Of a stretch of DNA of 64,000 nucleotides, positions 29,401 to 40,516 are shown piece by piece. Made by a program: the position numbers and the translations under genes. Source of the DNA: CAMAVH01 sp036500145 (GTDB taxonomy: Bacteria > Pseudomonadota > Alphaproteobacteria > SMXQ01); NCBI GenBank assembly GCA_036500145.1, contig DASYCO010000019.1, positions 61,551-125,550 of the forward strand, in the 5' to 3' direction. The first letter of the stretch is position 1. Each line of letters begins with the position of its first letter. The notes beneath the pieces were generated by a model, which was not told where the DNA came from, did no database searches, and worked only from the letters and a program-made list of their open reading frames with translations.

Positions 29401-29516
29401 GGCGGCGAACCTACCCCGTCCGCCGCCGTCTTCCAAGCCATGCTGAAATGCTCTAAGAGCCATAGAACGGCGGGCGAGGCGCGCTCCGCAGGAAACGGTG
29501 TATAGTCCCCGCCGCC

Positions 29517-30350
29517 ATGACCTTCGCGATTCCCCATAGCTTCGTTTTCGGCCTCTCCGCGTTCCTCGCGCTGCTGCCGGCGACGCTCTACGCCCTGCTG
29601 CCGCGCGCCGATCGGCAGGCGCGCGACGGCGCGCTGTTCTGGTGGCTCGGCGGCGTCGCCCTCGCCGGCAGCGTCGCCTGGACGGCGGCGCAGTTCGTCG
29701 ACGGCTGGCGCACGGGATTCGCGCCGAGCCTGTGGCTCATCATCGTCGTCACCCTGGCGCTCTACGGCGTCCTGGCGGCTGTCTCCGTCGAATCGCGCCG
29801 GCTGGCGGGGCTGCTCTATCTCTATCTCGCGCTGATGGCCGTGCCGGCGATCCTGTGGAGCGGCGAGCCGGAGCGGCCGCTCGTCGGCCCGTTCGGCGCC
29901 TGGATGACGGCGCATATCTTCGCCGCCGTGCTGGCCTACGCCCTGGCGACGCTGGCCGCCGTCGCCGGCGTCGGCGTGCTGCTGCGCGAGCGCGCGCTGA
30001 AGCGCAAGGCGCAGCCCGGCACGACGCTGGCGGCCCGGATGCCTGCCGTGGCCGACGGCGAGCGCCTGCAAAGCCGCTTGCTGGCGGCGGCGGGGGCCTT
30101 CCTCGCCATCGGCTTGATGAGCGGCATGGCGGAACAATATGTCGAGACCGGAGCCCTGCTGCCGCTCACTCACAAGGTCGTGCTGGCCTTCATTGCCTTC
30201 GCCCTGGTCGTGGCTCTGCTGGTGCTGCATTCGCGCCTCGGCGTCGGCGGCCGCCGCCTGGCGCGGGTCCTGCTGGGCGCCTATCTGGTGCTGGCTTTCG
30301 CCTATCCCGGCGTCAAATTCGTCACCGACGTGCTGATCGGCGCGAATTGA
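29517..30350 (+). CDS. CcsA/YpjD-like cytochrome c assembly family membrane protein
   Basis: A 277-residue integral membrane protein with eight likely helices, starting FVFGLSAFLALLPATLYALL and ending ARVLLGAYLVLAFAYPGVKF. The order of helices, GAWMTAHIFAAVLAYALATL and LTHKVVLAFIAFALVV, matches the cytochrome c assembly (CcsA/HemX/YpjD) family, whose His residues can hold haem. A lone member of this type without other ccs genes is usually the YpjD form, of unsettled function. It occupies the place between ispDF and ntrB where dusB (nifR3) is often found in this group. Confidence 0.75.
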   Translation: MTFAIPHSFVFGLSAFLALLPATLYALLPRADRQARDGALFWWLGGVALAGSVAWTAAQFVDGWRTGFAPSLWLIIVVTLALYGVLAAVSVESRRLAGLLYLYLALMAVPAILWSGEPERPLVGPFGAWMTAHIFAAVLAYALATLAAVAGVGVLLRERALKRKAQPGTTLAARMPAVADGERLQSRLLAAAGAFLAIGLMSGMAEQYVETGALLPLTHKVVLAFIAFALVVALLVLHSRLGVGGRRLARVLLGAYLVLAFAYPGVKFVTDVLIGAN

Positions 30351-30590
30351 CGCAGCCCGGTCCGCCGGCCGCTCAAGTTTTCCCCCGAAATATCTGAAAG
30401 AATGGCCGGCTAGGCCACGTTTCCCGCCGCCTCGGCCATGAAATTCATGGCGGATTTCCTGAGGCTGGCCGAGCCATGCGCGCAACGCATCGGAACGGGC
30501 CGAGCCTTGAAAATTTATGGCCGACAATTCTATTGCAAATGCGAAGGGTGGCAGATACGCTTGCCTAACATTTGGTCATGAAATTTCTAC

Positions 30591-30605
30591 GCCTATTTTA
30601 TAGGC
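30591..30605. promoter_or_regulatory. Dyad upstream of ntrB
   Basis: A perfect inverted repeat GCCTAT-TTT-ATAGGC ends 30 bp before the ntrB start. It may be an operator or a leader hairpin. It does not match the NtrC consensus (TGCACC-N5-GGTGCA). The wider gap (30351-30635) is AT-rich and has no gene I can support. Confidence 0.4.
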
Positions 30606-30635
30606 ATTTGCTCAAGGTCTAGCGAGATTCCCCCG

Positions 30636-31753
30636 ATGACCGCCAACCTGCTCAAGCATCCCTATCCATCCAGCGGCGAAGGCCTGCATGAGGCGGTGCT
30701 CAACGCGCTGTCCGACCCGATCCTGATCATCGGCGCGGGCAACCGGATGGACTACGTCAACGCCGCCGCCGAACAGTTCTTCCAGGCCAGCGTCAGCTAC
30801 CTGAAGGGCAAGTCGCTGCAGGAGATGATCCCCGGCGACAGCCCGCTCTTCACGCTGATCGACCAGGTGCGCCAGACTGGCAGCAGCGTGTCGGAATATG
30901 GCGTCACGCTGGAGACGCCGCGCATCGGCACCCACATCCTGACGATCCAGGTGAGCATGGTCGGCGACCGCGAGAACGCCGTCGTGGTCATGTTCCACGA
31001 GCGCTCGATCGCGCTGAAGATGGACCGCCAGCTGACCCACCGCAACGTCGCGCGCTCGGTGACGGCGATGGCGGCGATCCTCGCCCACGAGATCAAGAAC
31101 CCGCTGTCCGGAATCCGTGGCGCGGCGCAGCTTCTCGAGCAGAACGCCGAGATCACCGACCGTCCGCTGACGCGCCTGATCATCGAGGAGACCGACCGCA
31201 TCTGCGGCCTCATCGACCGCATGGAGATGTTCACCGACCGGCCGCACATCGAGCGCGACGCTGTGAACATCCACCAGGTGCTGGAGCATGTGCGGCGCAT
31301 CGCGCAGAACGGCTTCGGCAAGCATCTCCGCTTCATCGAGAACTACGACCCGTCGCTGCCGCCGGTGGCGGGCAACCGCGACCAGCTCATCCAGGTGCTG
31401 CTCAACCTGGTTAAGAACGCCGCCGAGGCCTGTCCGCAGCAGGGCGGCGAGATCGTGCTCTCGACCGCCTACCAGCATGGCGTGCGCCTGGCGCTGCCCG
31501 GCAGCGACACGCATACGCAGCTGCCGCTCGTCGTCAGCGTCCAGGACAACGGCGACGGCATCCCCGAAGACCTGCGTCCGCACCTGTTCGATCCCTTCGT
31601 CACGACGAAGGTCAACGGAACCGGCCTCGGTCTTGCATTGGTTGCGAAGATCATCGGCGACCATGGCGGCATCGTCGAATTCTCGAACTTGCCGAAGGGC
31701 ACGGCGTTTCGTGTCCACCTCCCGATCCACCAGAGTCCCGCGAGCAGCGTGAA

Positions 31754-31757
<4 letters not shown>
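30636..31757 (+). CDS. ntrB: Nitrogen regulation sensor histidine kinase NtrB
   Basis: A 373-residue soluble kinase/phosphatase that, with PII protein, sets the phosphorylation state of NtrC by nitrogen status. A PAS domain (residues 20-125; DPILIIGAGNRMDYVNAAAE) precedes the phospho-acceptor His151 in ILAHEIKNPLSGIRGAAQLL, and the ATP-binding domain has NLVKNAAEA, VQDNGDGIPEDL, FDPFVTTK and GTGLGLALV. There is no membrane segment. The stop overlaps the ntrC start by 4 bases. Confidence 0.96.
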
Positions 31758-33199
<1,442 letters not shown>

Positions 33200-33353
33200 G
33201 CCGCGCCAAGGGGCTGGGCACGGTTGAACCGTTCCGGCGCCTTGGACCCTGAGACGATCCGGTAGAGGACGGTTCGGCCCATTCGTCGTCCGCATGTCGC
33301 GCCCGCGCGCCGTGCCCGGCGCTTCGGCCTGCCGAGGCGAGCCAATCCCACGC

Positions 33354-35750
33354 ATGAACATTCCGGACTCGCAAGAGGCGGTCGAACCCCAGGCCATCCC
33401 TGGGCCCCCCACGCTTTCCTCGGAGCCTGCTCCGTCGAGCCGGCGGGACCGCTTCGCCCTGTGGGCGACGCGCGTCGGCCTCGGCCGCAAGCTCGCCATC
33501 GCCCTGGCCGTGCTCGCCGTCCTCGCCGGCACGGCGACCTACCTGACGCTGACCGGCTCGTCGCCGCTCACGGCCTCGACCAACAGCCTGCTGCTGCTGC
33601 TCAACATCGACCTCGTGCTGCTGCTGTCGCTCGGCGGCATCATCGCGCGGCGCATCGTGCAGATCTGGGCCGAGCGCCGGCGCGGCTCCGCCGGCTCGCG
33701 CCTGCACGTCCGCCTTGTCGTGCTGTTCAGCGCGCTTGCGGCGACGCCGGCGATCGTCGTCGCGGTCTTTTCGGCCCTGTTCTTCAACCTGGGCGTCGAA
33801 TCCTGGTTCGACGACCGCGTGCGGACGGCGGTCCGCGAATCGCTGGCCGTGGCCGAGGCCTACGTCCAGGAGCATCAGAACGTCATCCGCGGCGAAATCC
33901 TCGCCATGGCGAACGACATCAACCGCGAGGGCGGGGCGCTGCTCGACAATCCCCAGCGGCTCAATGCCCTGGTCGAGACCCAGGCGCTGCTGCGCTCGCT
34001 GACGGAAGCCATCATCTTCGACCAGTCGGGCCGCGTCATCGCCCGCTCGCGCCTGAGCTTCGTCCTCGAGTTCGAGCCGATCCCGCCCGAATCGCTGGAG
34101 CGCGCCCGTAACGGCGAGCCGGTGATCTTCGTCAGCGACACCGACGACCGGGTGAGGGCGCTCGTCAAGCTCGACGGCCTGTTCGACGCCTACCTGTACG
34201 TCGGCCGCTTCGTCGACCCCAAGGTCATCAACCACATGGAGAAGACCCAGGACGCGGTGCAGGCCTACGAGACGCTCGAGGCACGGCGCGGCGGCCTGCA
34301 GATCACCTTCGCCATGATCTTCGTGATGGTCGCGCTGCTGCTGCTGCTGGCCGCCGTCTGGGTCGGCCTGGCGCTGGCCAACCAGCTGGCGAAGCCGATC
34401 AGCGCCTTGATCAACGCGGCGGAGCGCGTGCGCGCCGGCGACCTGACAGCCCATGTGGACGAGGGGGCGCCGAACGACGAGCTGGGCTCCCTGTCGCGCG
34501 CCTTCAACCGCATGACGAGCCAGCTGTCGGCGCAGCGGTCGGAACTGGTCGAGGCCAACCGCCAGGTCGACACCCGCCGCCGCTTCATGGAGGCGGTGCT
34601 GTCCGGCGTCTCGGCCGGCGTCGTCGGCCTCGATGCCGACGCGAACATCAACTTCCCGAACCGCTCGGCGGTCCGGCTGCTCGGCAGCGACCTCTATTCG
34701 ATGATCGGCCGTCCGCTGGCCGAAGCGCTGCCGGAGATCGAGCCGCTGCTCGAAGCGGCGCGCAAGCGGCCCAACCGGCTGCACGAGACGCAGATCGACC
34801 TGGTGCGCGACGGCCGCTTCCGCACCTTGCTGGTGCGCATCGCCGCCGAGGACGCCGAGGAAAGCAAGTCGGACGGCATCGCCGGCTATGTCGCGACCTT
34901 CGACGACATCACCGAAATGCTGTCGGCGCAGCGCAAGGCCACCTGGTCCGACGTGGCGCGCCGCCTGGCGCACGAGATCAAGAACCCGCTGACGCCGATC
35001 CAGCTCTCGGCCGAGCGGCTGCGCCGCAAGTACCTCGCCGAGGTGACGAGCGACCCGCAGACCTTCAACATCTGCATCGACACCATCATCCGCCAGGTCG
35101 ACGACATCGGCGGCATGATCGACGAGTTCTCCTCCTTCGCGCGCATGCCGGCGCCGGTCCTCAAGGAATGGGACCTGGCGGAGGTCGTGCGCCAGAGCCT
35201 GTTCCTGCAGCAGAGCGCCAATCCCGACATCGTCTACCACGACGAGGTCCATGGCGCGGTGTCGCTGCTGTGCGACGCACGCCAGATCAGCCAGGCCCTC
35301 ACCAATCTGCTGAAGAACGCCGCCGAATCGATCCGCGAGCGGCTGGCCGGCAACACGGTCGCGGCCGGCGACAATCCGGGGCAGGGGAACGGCGAGATTC
35401 GCCTGGCCCTGGAAGAGGACGAGACGCGCCTCGCTGTCGTCGTCGAGGACAACGGCCTCGGCCTGCCGCCCGACAAGCGCCATCGGCTCACCGACCCTTA
35501 CGTGACGACGAAATCGACCGGCACCGGCCTAGGGCTGGCCATCGTGCGCAAAATCATGGAAGATCACGGCGGCGAACTGCTGCTGGAGGACCGTCCCGAG
35601 GGCGGCGCACGGGTCAGCTTGATTTTCAAATCGGCCGAAATACATTCGAGCCTCGAAACGCCGTCTCCTGGCGCCGAATCCCACCTGCGGGACGCGGCGC
35701 TGACCATCCCCCCTCAGCCGCCGCGCAAGATCGCCTCCCATGAGTCATGA
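33354..35750 (+). CDS. ntrY: Membrane sensor histidine kinase NtrY
   Basis: About 798 residues. Several membrane segments in the first 130 residues (LAIALAVLAVLAGTATYLTL and NSLLLLLNIDLVLLLSLGGI) and one near residue 320 (FVMVALLLLLAAVWVGLALA) enclose a periplasmic sensor region. HAMP and PAS domains and the kinase core follow: RLAHEIKNPLTPIQLSAERL, NLLKNAAESIRERL, VEDNGLGLPPD and GTGLGLAIVRKIMEDHGG. NtrY is the partner of NtrX. The start is uncertain: ATG 33354 or ATG 33294, neither with a good ribosome site. It overlaps ntrX by 11 bases. Confidence 0.93.
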   Translation: MNIPDSQEAVEPQAIPGPPTLSSEPAPSSRRDRFALWATRVGLGRKLAIALAVLAVLAGTATYLTLTGSSPLTASTNSLLLLLNIDLVLLLSLGGIIARRIVQIWAERRRGSAGSRLHVRLVVLFSALAATPAIVVAVFSALFFNLGVESWFDDRVRTAVRESLAVAEAYVQEHQNVIRGEILAMANDINREGGALLDNPQRLNALVETQALLRSLTEAIIFDQSGRVIARSRLSFVLEFEPIPPESLERARNGEPVIFVSDTDDRVRALVKLDGLFDAYLYVGRFVDPKVINHMEKTQDAVQAYETLEARRGGLQITFAMIFVMVALLLLLAAVWVGLALANQLAKPISALINAAERVRAGDLTAHVDEGAPNDELGSLSRAFNRMTSQLSAQRSELVEANRQVDTRRRFMEAVLSGVSAGVVGLDADANINFPNRSAVRLLGSDLYSMIGRPLAEALPEIEPLLEAARKRPNRLHETQIDLVRDGRFRTLLVRIAAEDAEESKSDGIAGYVATFDDITEMLSAQRKATWSDVARRLAHEIKNPLTPIQLSAERLRRKYLAEVTSDPQTFNICIDTIIRQVDDIGGMIDEFSSFARMPAPVLKEWDLAEVVRQSLFLQQSANPDIVYHDEVHGAVSLLCDARQISQALTNLLKNAAESIRERLAGNTVAAGDNPGQGNGEIRLALEEDETRLAVVVEDNGLGLPPDKRHRLTDPYVTTKSTGTGLGLAIVRKIMEDHGGELLLEDRPEGGARVSLIFKSAEIHSSLETPSPGAESHLRDAALTIPPQPPRKIASHES

Positions 35751-37137
35751 CATTCTGATCGTTGACGACGAAGCGGACATCCGGATGCTGATGTCCGGCG
35801 TCCTGCGCGACGAGGGCTACCAGACGCGCGACGCCGCCGACAGCGATTCGGCCCTGGCCGCGATCCAGGCCCGCCGGCCGAGCCTGGTCATCCTCGACAT
35901 CTGGCTGCACAACTCGCGCCTCGACGGCTTGGAGATCCTCGACCAGATCCGCAAGGACCACGCGGACCTGCCCGTCGTCATGATCAGCGGCCACGGCAAC
36001 ATCGAGACCGCCGTCACGGCGATCAAGAAGGGCGCCTACGAATACATCGAGAAGCCGTTCAAGGCCGACCGCCTGCTGCTGGTGGTCGAACGCGCCATCG
36101 AGGCGTCGCGGCTGCGCCGCGAGAATGCCGAGCTGCGCATGCGCGCTGGCGGCGAGCTGGCCCTGGTCGGCGATTCGCAGCTCGCCAACCAGCTCCGCCT
36201 GACCATCGACAAGGTGGCGCCGACCAACAGCCGTGTGCTGATCGGCGGCCCGCCCGGCGTCGGCAAGGAAGTCGTCGCGCGGCTGATCCACAACCGCTCG
36301 GGCCGCAACAGCGGCCCCTTCGTGCCGGTCAACTGCGCCGCCATGGGCCCCGAGCACATCGAGATGGCGCTGTTCGGCGTCGAGGCGAGCGTCGAAGGGC
36401 CGGGCAGCCCGCGCAAGACCGGCACCTTCGAGAACGCCCACGGCGGCACGCTCTTCCTCGACGAGGTGGCCGACATGCCGCTCGTCACCCAGGGCAAGAT
36501 CGTCCGCGTGCTGCAGGAGCAGACCTTCGAGCGCGTCGGCGGCCACACCAAGGTGGCGGTCGACGTGCGCGTCATCGCCTCGACCAACCGCGACCTGCAG
36601 GAGCAGATCACGGCCGGCCGCTTCCGCGAAGACCTCTACTATCGCCTCAACGTGGTGCCGATCCGCGTGCCGCCGCTGAAGGAGCGCCGCGAGGACATCC
36701 CGCTGCTGGTGCACCACTTCATGCAGATGGCGGCGCGCTCGTCCGGCCTGCCGGAGCGTGAGATCGGCGACGACGCCATGACGGCGCTGCAGGCCCATGG
36801 CTGGCCCGGCAACGTGCGCCAGCTGCGCAACGCCATCGAATGGATGCTGATCATGGCGCCCGGCGACGCCGGCGGGAAGATCCGCGCCGACATGCTGCCG
36901 CCCGAGATCCTGGACATCAGCCCGGCCGTGCTGCGCTGGGACAAGTCCGGCGAGATGATGAGCCTGCCGCTGCGCGACGCGCGAGAGGTGTTCGAGCGCG
37001 AATATCTCGCCGCCCAGATATTGCGCTTCGGCGGCAACATCACCCGCACCGCCTCGTTCGTCGGGATGGAGCGCTCGGCGCTCCACCGCAAGCTGAAGTC
37101 GCTCGGCTTGACGAACGGCGACGGCCCCATCGTCTAG
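35740..37137 (+). CDS. ntrX: Response regulator NtrX
   Basis: A 465-residue NtrC-family regulator with phospho-acceptor Asp53 (LVILDIWLHNS), an AAA+ domain (GGPPGVGKEVVARLIHN, GGTLFLDEVADMP) and a C-terminal Fis-type HTH (TRTASFVGMERSALHRKLKS). The sigma-54 contact loop GAFTGA is missing: the place reads FGVEASVEGPGSPRKTGTFE. This is a known NtrX trait and means that it probably acts on sigma-70 promoters or as a repressor. NtrYX has been linked to nitrogen, redox and envelope control in alphaproteobacteria. Confidence 0.95.
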   Translation: MSHDILIVDDEADIRMLMSGVLRDEGYQTRDAADSDSALAAIQARRPSLVILDIWLHNSRLDGLEILDQIRKDHADLPVVMISGHGNIETAVTAIKKGAYEYIEKPFKADRLLLVVERAIEASRLRRENAELRMRAGGELALVGDSQLANQLRLTIDKVAPTNSRVLIGGPPGVGKEVVARLIHNRSGRNSGPFVPVNCAAMGPEHIEMALFGVEASVEGPGSPRKTGTFENAHGGTLFLDEVADMPLVTQGKIVRVLQEQTFERVGGHTKVAVDVRVIASTNRDLQEQITAGRFREDLYYRLNVVPIRVPPLKERREDIPLLVHHFMQMAARSSGLPEREIGDDAMTALQAHGWPGNVRQLRNAIEWMLIMAPGDAGGKIRADMLPPEILDISPAVLRWDKSGEMMSLPLRDAREVFEREYLAAQILRFGGNITRTASFVGMERSALHRKLKSLGLTNGDGPIV

Positions 37138-37159
37138 GCGCTTCCATGCCGGGCCTCAC

Positions 37160-38533
37160 ATGAAAGTCATCGTCTGCGGCGCGGGGCAGGTGGGGACCAG
37201 CATCGTCCGCTACCTGGCGTCGGAGAACAACGACGTGACGGTCATCGACCAGTCGGCCGAGCTGGTGCGCAAGATCGGCGACTCGCTCGACGTCAAGGCG
37301 ATGGAAGGCTTCGCCTCGCATCCGGACGTGCTCGACGCCGCCGGCATCCGCGACGCCGACATGATCATCGCGGTCACCTATTCCGACGAAGTCAACATGA
37401 TCGCCTGCCAGGTGGCCCACTCGCTGTTCGAGGTGCCGACGAAGATCGCGCGCGTCCGCCACCAGAGCTACCTGCAGCCGATGTGGTCGGACCTGTTCAA
37501 CCGCGAGAACATGCCGATCGACGCGATCATCTCGCCGGAGCTGGAAGTCGGCCGCGCGGTGACGCGTCGCCTGTGGGTGCCCGGCGCCTTCGACATGATT
37601 CCGCTGGCCGACGGCAAGGTCCGCGTCATCGGCGTGCGCTGCACGGCGGAGACGCCGATCGTCAACACGCCGCTGCGCCAGCTGACGGGCCTGTTTCCCA
37701 ACCTCAACGTCACCATCGTCGGCGTCATGCGCGACGGCAAGGGCTTCGTGCCCGACGCCGACGACGAGATGCTGGCGGGCGACGAGGTCTATTTCGTCGC
37801 CGACGCGGCCCACGTCAGCCGCGCCATGCTGGCTTTCGGCCACGAGGAGGCGACGGCGCGCCGCGTCGTCATCCTTGGCGGCGGCAACATCGGCCGCTAC
37901 ATCGCCCGCGAGCTGGAAGACCATCCCGGCGTCTCGGCCAAGGTCATCGAGCGCGGCAAGGCGCGGGCCGAGGAGATCGCCCTCGACCTCAGGCGCACCG
38001 TCGTGCTCAACGGCGACGCCCTCGACCCGGAAATCCTCGACGAGGCCGACGTCGGCGCGGCCGAGGCGGTGATCGCCGTCACCAACGAGGACGAGGTGAA
38101 CATCCTCGCCTCGCTGCTCGCCAAGCGGGCCGGCTGCCGCCGCGCCATCACGCTGATCAACGCGACGACCTTCTCGCCGCTCGTCGGCGCGCTCGGCATC
38201 GACGTCATCGTCAGCCCGCGCGCCATCACGGTCTCGACGATCTTGCAGCATATCCGCCGCGGCCGCATCCGCGCCGTCCATTCGCTGGGCGACGGCTTCG
38301 GCGAGGTGATCGAGGCCGAGGCCCTGGAGACGTCGAGCGTCGTCGGCAAGCCGCTCAAGGACAGCGGCTTTCCCGACGGCGTCATCGTCGGCGCCGTGGT
38401 CCGCGACGGCGTCGTCATCGTCCCGGACCCCCTGACGGTCATCAAGCCGAAGGACCGGGTCGTGCTCTTCGCCACCGCCGCCGACGTCAAGACGGTCGAG
38501 AAGATGTTCTCGGTCGGCCTCGCGTTCTTCTAA
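37160..38533 (+). CDS. trkA: Trk system potassium uptake regulatory subunit TrkA
   Basis: A 457-residue cytoplasmic protein that gates a TrkH-type K+ channel. It has two RCK units, each with a nucleotide-binding Rossmann fold: CGAGQVGTSIVRYLASEN at residue 5 and ILGGGNIGRYIARELED near 235, each followed by an RCK_C domain. No trkH is seen nearby. Its place after ntrYX is the usual one in this group, and the 22-bp gap suggests co-transcription. Confidence 0.96.
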   Translation: MKVIVCGAGQVGTSIVRYLASENNDVTVIDQSAELVRKIGDSLDVKAMEGFASHPDVLDAAGIRDADMIIAVTYSDEVNMIACQVAHSLFEVPTKIARVRHQSYLQPMWSDLFNRENMPIDAIISPELEVGRAVTRRLWVPGAFDMIPLADGKVRVIGVRCTAETPIVNTPLRQLTGLFPNLNVTIVGVMRDGKGFVPDADDEMLAGDEVYFVADAAHVSRAMLAFGHEEATARRVVILGGGNIGRYIARELEDHPGVSAKVIERGKARAEEIALDLRRTVVLNGDALDPEILDEADVGAAEAVIAVTNEDEVNILASLLAKRAGCRRAITLINATTFSPLVGALGIDVIVSPRAITVSTILQHIRRGRIRAVHSLGDGFGEVIEAEALETSSVVGKPLKDSGFPDGVIVGAVVRDGVVIVPDPLTVIKPKDRVVLFATAADVKTVEKMFSVGLAFF

Positions 38534-38593
38534 TCGCCACAATCTCCGTCCTATCTTCCTTCCGTTTCCTCCATCTCAGGTCAGCTGTTTCCC

Positions 38594-39445
38594 ATGTCGC
38601 GCATCGCCTACGTCAACGGTCACTACATCGAACATCGCCGCGCCGCCGTCCACATCGACGACCGGGGCTACCAATTCGCAGACGGCGTCTATGAGGTGGT
38701 CACCATCGCGGCAGGGCGCCTCATCGACGAGGATCTGCATTTCCGGCGCCTGGAGCGCTCCCTGCACGAGATGCGGATCCCGGCGCCGATGTCGCGCGCC
38801 GCCATGCGGCACATCTTCGCCGAAGTCATCCGCCGCAACATCGTGACCGACGGCATCGTCTACATGCAGATCACGCGCGGCGTGGCGCCGCGCGACCATG
38901 TCTTCCCCAAGAAGGCCAAGCCGTCGGTCGTCGTCACCGCGAAGCGCCTGAAGCCGACCGACCCGAAGCTTCTCGCGCGCGGCGTCGACGTGGTGAGCAT
39001 GCCCGACATCCGCTGGGGCCGCTGCGACATCAAGTCGCTGTCGCTGCTGCCCAACGTGCTGGCCAAGCAGGCGGCGAAGGAGCAGGGGGCCTACGAGGCC
39101 TGGCTGGTCGACAAGGCCGGCGACGTGACGGAAGGCTCATCGACGAACGCCTGGATCGTCAGCGCCAAGGGCGCCCTGGTCACGCGCAGCGCCGGGCCGG
39201 AAATCCTCAACGGCGTCACCCGCCTGGCCGTGCTGGCCCTGGCCCGCGCCGCCAAGATGAAGATCGAGGAGCGGACCTTCAGCCTGAAGGAGGCCCGCAA
39301 GGCGAAGGAGGCCTTCATCACCAGCTCGACCAACTTCGTCATGCCGGTCGTGAACATCGACGGCAAGCCGGTGGGCGACGGCAAGCCCGGCGCCTTCACG
39401 CGCCGCCTGCGCGAGCATTACATCGCCCACATGGCGAAGGCCTAG
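38594..39445 (+). CDS. dat: D-amino-acid transaminase (class IV aminotransferase)
   Basis: A 283-residue PLP enzyme of fold type IV. Family marks: YVNGHYIEHRRAAVHIDDRG, YQFADGVYEVV, the PLP lysine in RCDIKSLSLLPNVLAKQ, and EGSSTNAWIV for cofactor phosphate. The set is closer to D-alanine transaminases than to branched-chain enzymes. It would make D-alanine and D-glutamate from 2-oxo acids for cell-wall synthesis. It lies between trkA and a HAD phosphatase gene. Confidence 0.9.
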   Translation: MSRIAYVNGHYIEHRRAAVHIDDRGYQFADGVYEVVTIAAGRLIDEDLHFRRLERSLHEMRIPAPMSRAAMRHIFAEVIRRNIVTDGIVYMQITRGVAPRDHVFPKKAKPSVVVTAKRLKPTDPKLLARGVDVVSMPDIRWGRCDIKSLSLLPNVLAKQAAKEQGAYEAWLVDKAGDVTEGSSTNAWIVSAKGALVTRSAGPEILNGVTRLAVLALARAAKMKIEERTFSLKEARKAKEAFITSSTNFVMPVVNIDGKPVGDGKPGAFTRRLREHYIAHMAKA

Positions 39446-39454
39446 GCGGCAGCC

Positions 39455-40147
39455 ATGTCGCCGGCCTCGCTCCTGACGCCGCCGCCGCCCAAGCCCCGCG
39501 CCGTCCTGTTCGACTGGGACAACACGCTCGTCGACAGCTGGCCGGCGATCCATGCGTCGGTGAACCGCACGCTGGCGGCCATGGGCCATCCGACCTGGTC
39601 GCTGGAGGAGGCGAAGCGGCGCATCGCGCGCAGTTTGCGCGACAGCTTTCCGCAGCTCTTCGGCGAACGCTGGAACGAGGCGCGCGAGATCTACTATCGC
39701 AGTTTCGCCGAAGTCCATCTCGACACGCTGCGCCCGAAGGAAGGCGCGCTGGAGCTGATCGAGACATTGCACGAGCGCGGCTGCTATCTCGCGGTGGTGA
39801 GCAACAAGACCGGAAAGTACCTGCGCCTCGAAGCGGAGCGTCTCGGCTGGAACGGCCATTTCCGCCAGCTCGTGGGCGCGACCGACGCGGCGCGCGACAA
39901 GCCGGCGGTCGAGCCCGTCGACATGGCCCTGGCGGACAGCGGCATCGCGCGCGGCCCTGATGTCTGGTTCGTCGGCGACGGCGCCGTCGACCTCGAATGC
40001 GCGCGGAACGCGGGCCTCAGCGGCTTCCTCGTCGGCGAGCCGACGGGCGAGCCGATTCCGCCGGAAATGCTTATCCCTCAAGCCTCTGGCGGGGTCTGGA
40101 CGGTCCCGGATTGCGCCGCTCTCGGAGCCCTTGTGCGGGGCCTATAA
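39455..40147 (+). CDS. HAD-superfamily phosphatase, phosphoglycolate phosphatase-like
   Basis: A 230-residue HAD hydrolase. Motif I is LFDWDNTLVDSW (note DxDNT), motif II is AVVSNKTG, motif III Lys lies near RDKPAVEP, and motif IV is WFVGDGAVDLECARNAG. A helical cap sits between motifs I and II, as in phosphoglycolate-phosphatase-like enzymes. The substrate is not evident. It is 9 bp after dat and upstream of hfq, a placement also seen in relatives. Confidence 0.85.
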   Translation: MSPASLLTPPPPKPRAVLFDWDNTLVDSWPAIHASVNRTLAAMGHPTWSLEEAKRRIARSLRDSFPQLFGERWNEAREIYYRSFAEVHLDTLRPKEGALELIETLHERGCYLAVVSNKTGKYLRLEAERLGWNGHFRQLVGATDAARDKPAVEPVDMALADSGIARGPDVWFVGDGAVDLECARNAGLSGFLVGEPTGEPIPPEMLIPQASGGVWTVPDCAALGALVRGL

Positions 40148-40228
40148 GGTCCTATATGAACACGGGGCTTCAGAACTTCGTGAGTTCGAGCTCCCTTCGC
40201 GGCATGTGCGTGGCGGCCGCGGCCATCA

Positions 40229-40244
40229 TTTGCAATAATGCAAA
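40229..40244. promoter_or_regulatory. Dyad in the hfq leader
   Basis: TTTGCA-ATAA-TGCAAA lies 25 bp before the hfq start, in an AT-rich stretch between the HAD gene and hfq. It could be a weak hairpin or an operator controlling hfq; Hfq often regulates its own mRNA, but no Hfq site can be assigned from sequence alone. Confidence 0.35.
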
Positions 40245-40269
40245 AAGTCTAAGAAAAACCGAGGTCAAA

Positions 40270-40509
40270 ATGTCTTCAGAAAAATCCCAGAACCTCCAGG
40301 ACGTGTTCCTGAACAATATCCGCAAGAACAAGACGTCGGTCACAGTCTTCCTCGTCAATGGCGTGAAGCTGCAAGGCATCGTCACCTGGTTCGACAACTT
40401 TTCGGTGCTGCTGCGGCGGGACAATCATTCCCAGCTCGTCTACAAGCACGCGATCTCGACCGTGATGCCGACCACGCCGATCCAGCTCTTCGAGCCGGAA
40501 CAGGAATAG
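40270..40509 (+). CDS. hfq: RNA-binding protein Hfq
   Basis: A 79-residue Sm-like RNA chaperone forming hexamers that help small RNAs pair with mRNAs. The Sm1 motif (VFLVNGVKLQGIVTWFDNFS) and Sm2 motif (LVYKHAISTVMP) are intact; the C-terminal tail is short, as usual for alphaproteobacteria. The ATG at 40270 follows GAGGT, and the MSSEKSQNLQDVFLNNIR start is standard. hflX follows after 7 bp. Confidence 0.98.
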   Translation: MSSEKSQNLQDVFLNNIRKNKTSVTVFLVNGVKLQGIVTWFDNFSVLLRRDNHSQLVYKHAISTVMPTTPIQLFEPEQE

Positions 40510-40516
40510 GCGCCCG

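Noticed and set aside
30549..30564. Possible sigma-54 (-24/-12) promoter TGGCAGATACGCTTGC upstream of ntrB
   Set aside because: The distance between GG and GC is one base longer than the strict sigma-54 spacing, so it is unlikely to work.
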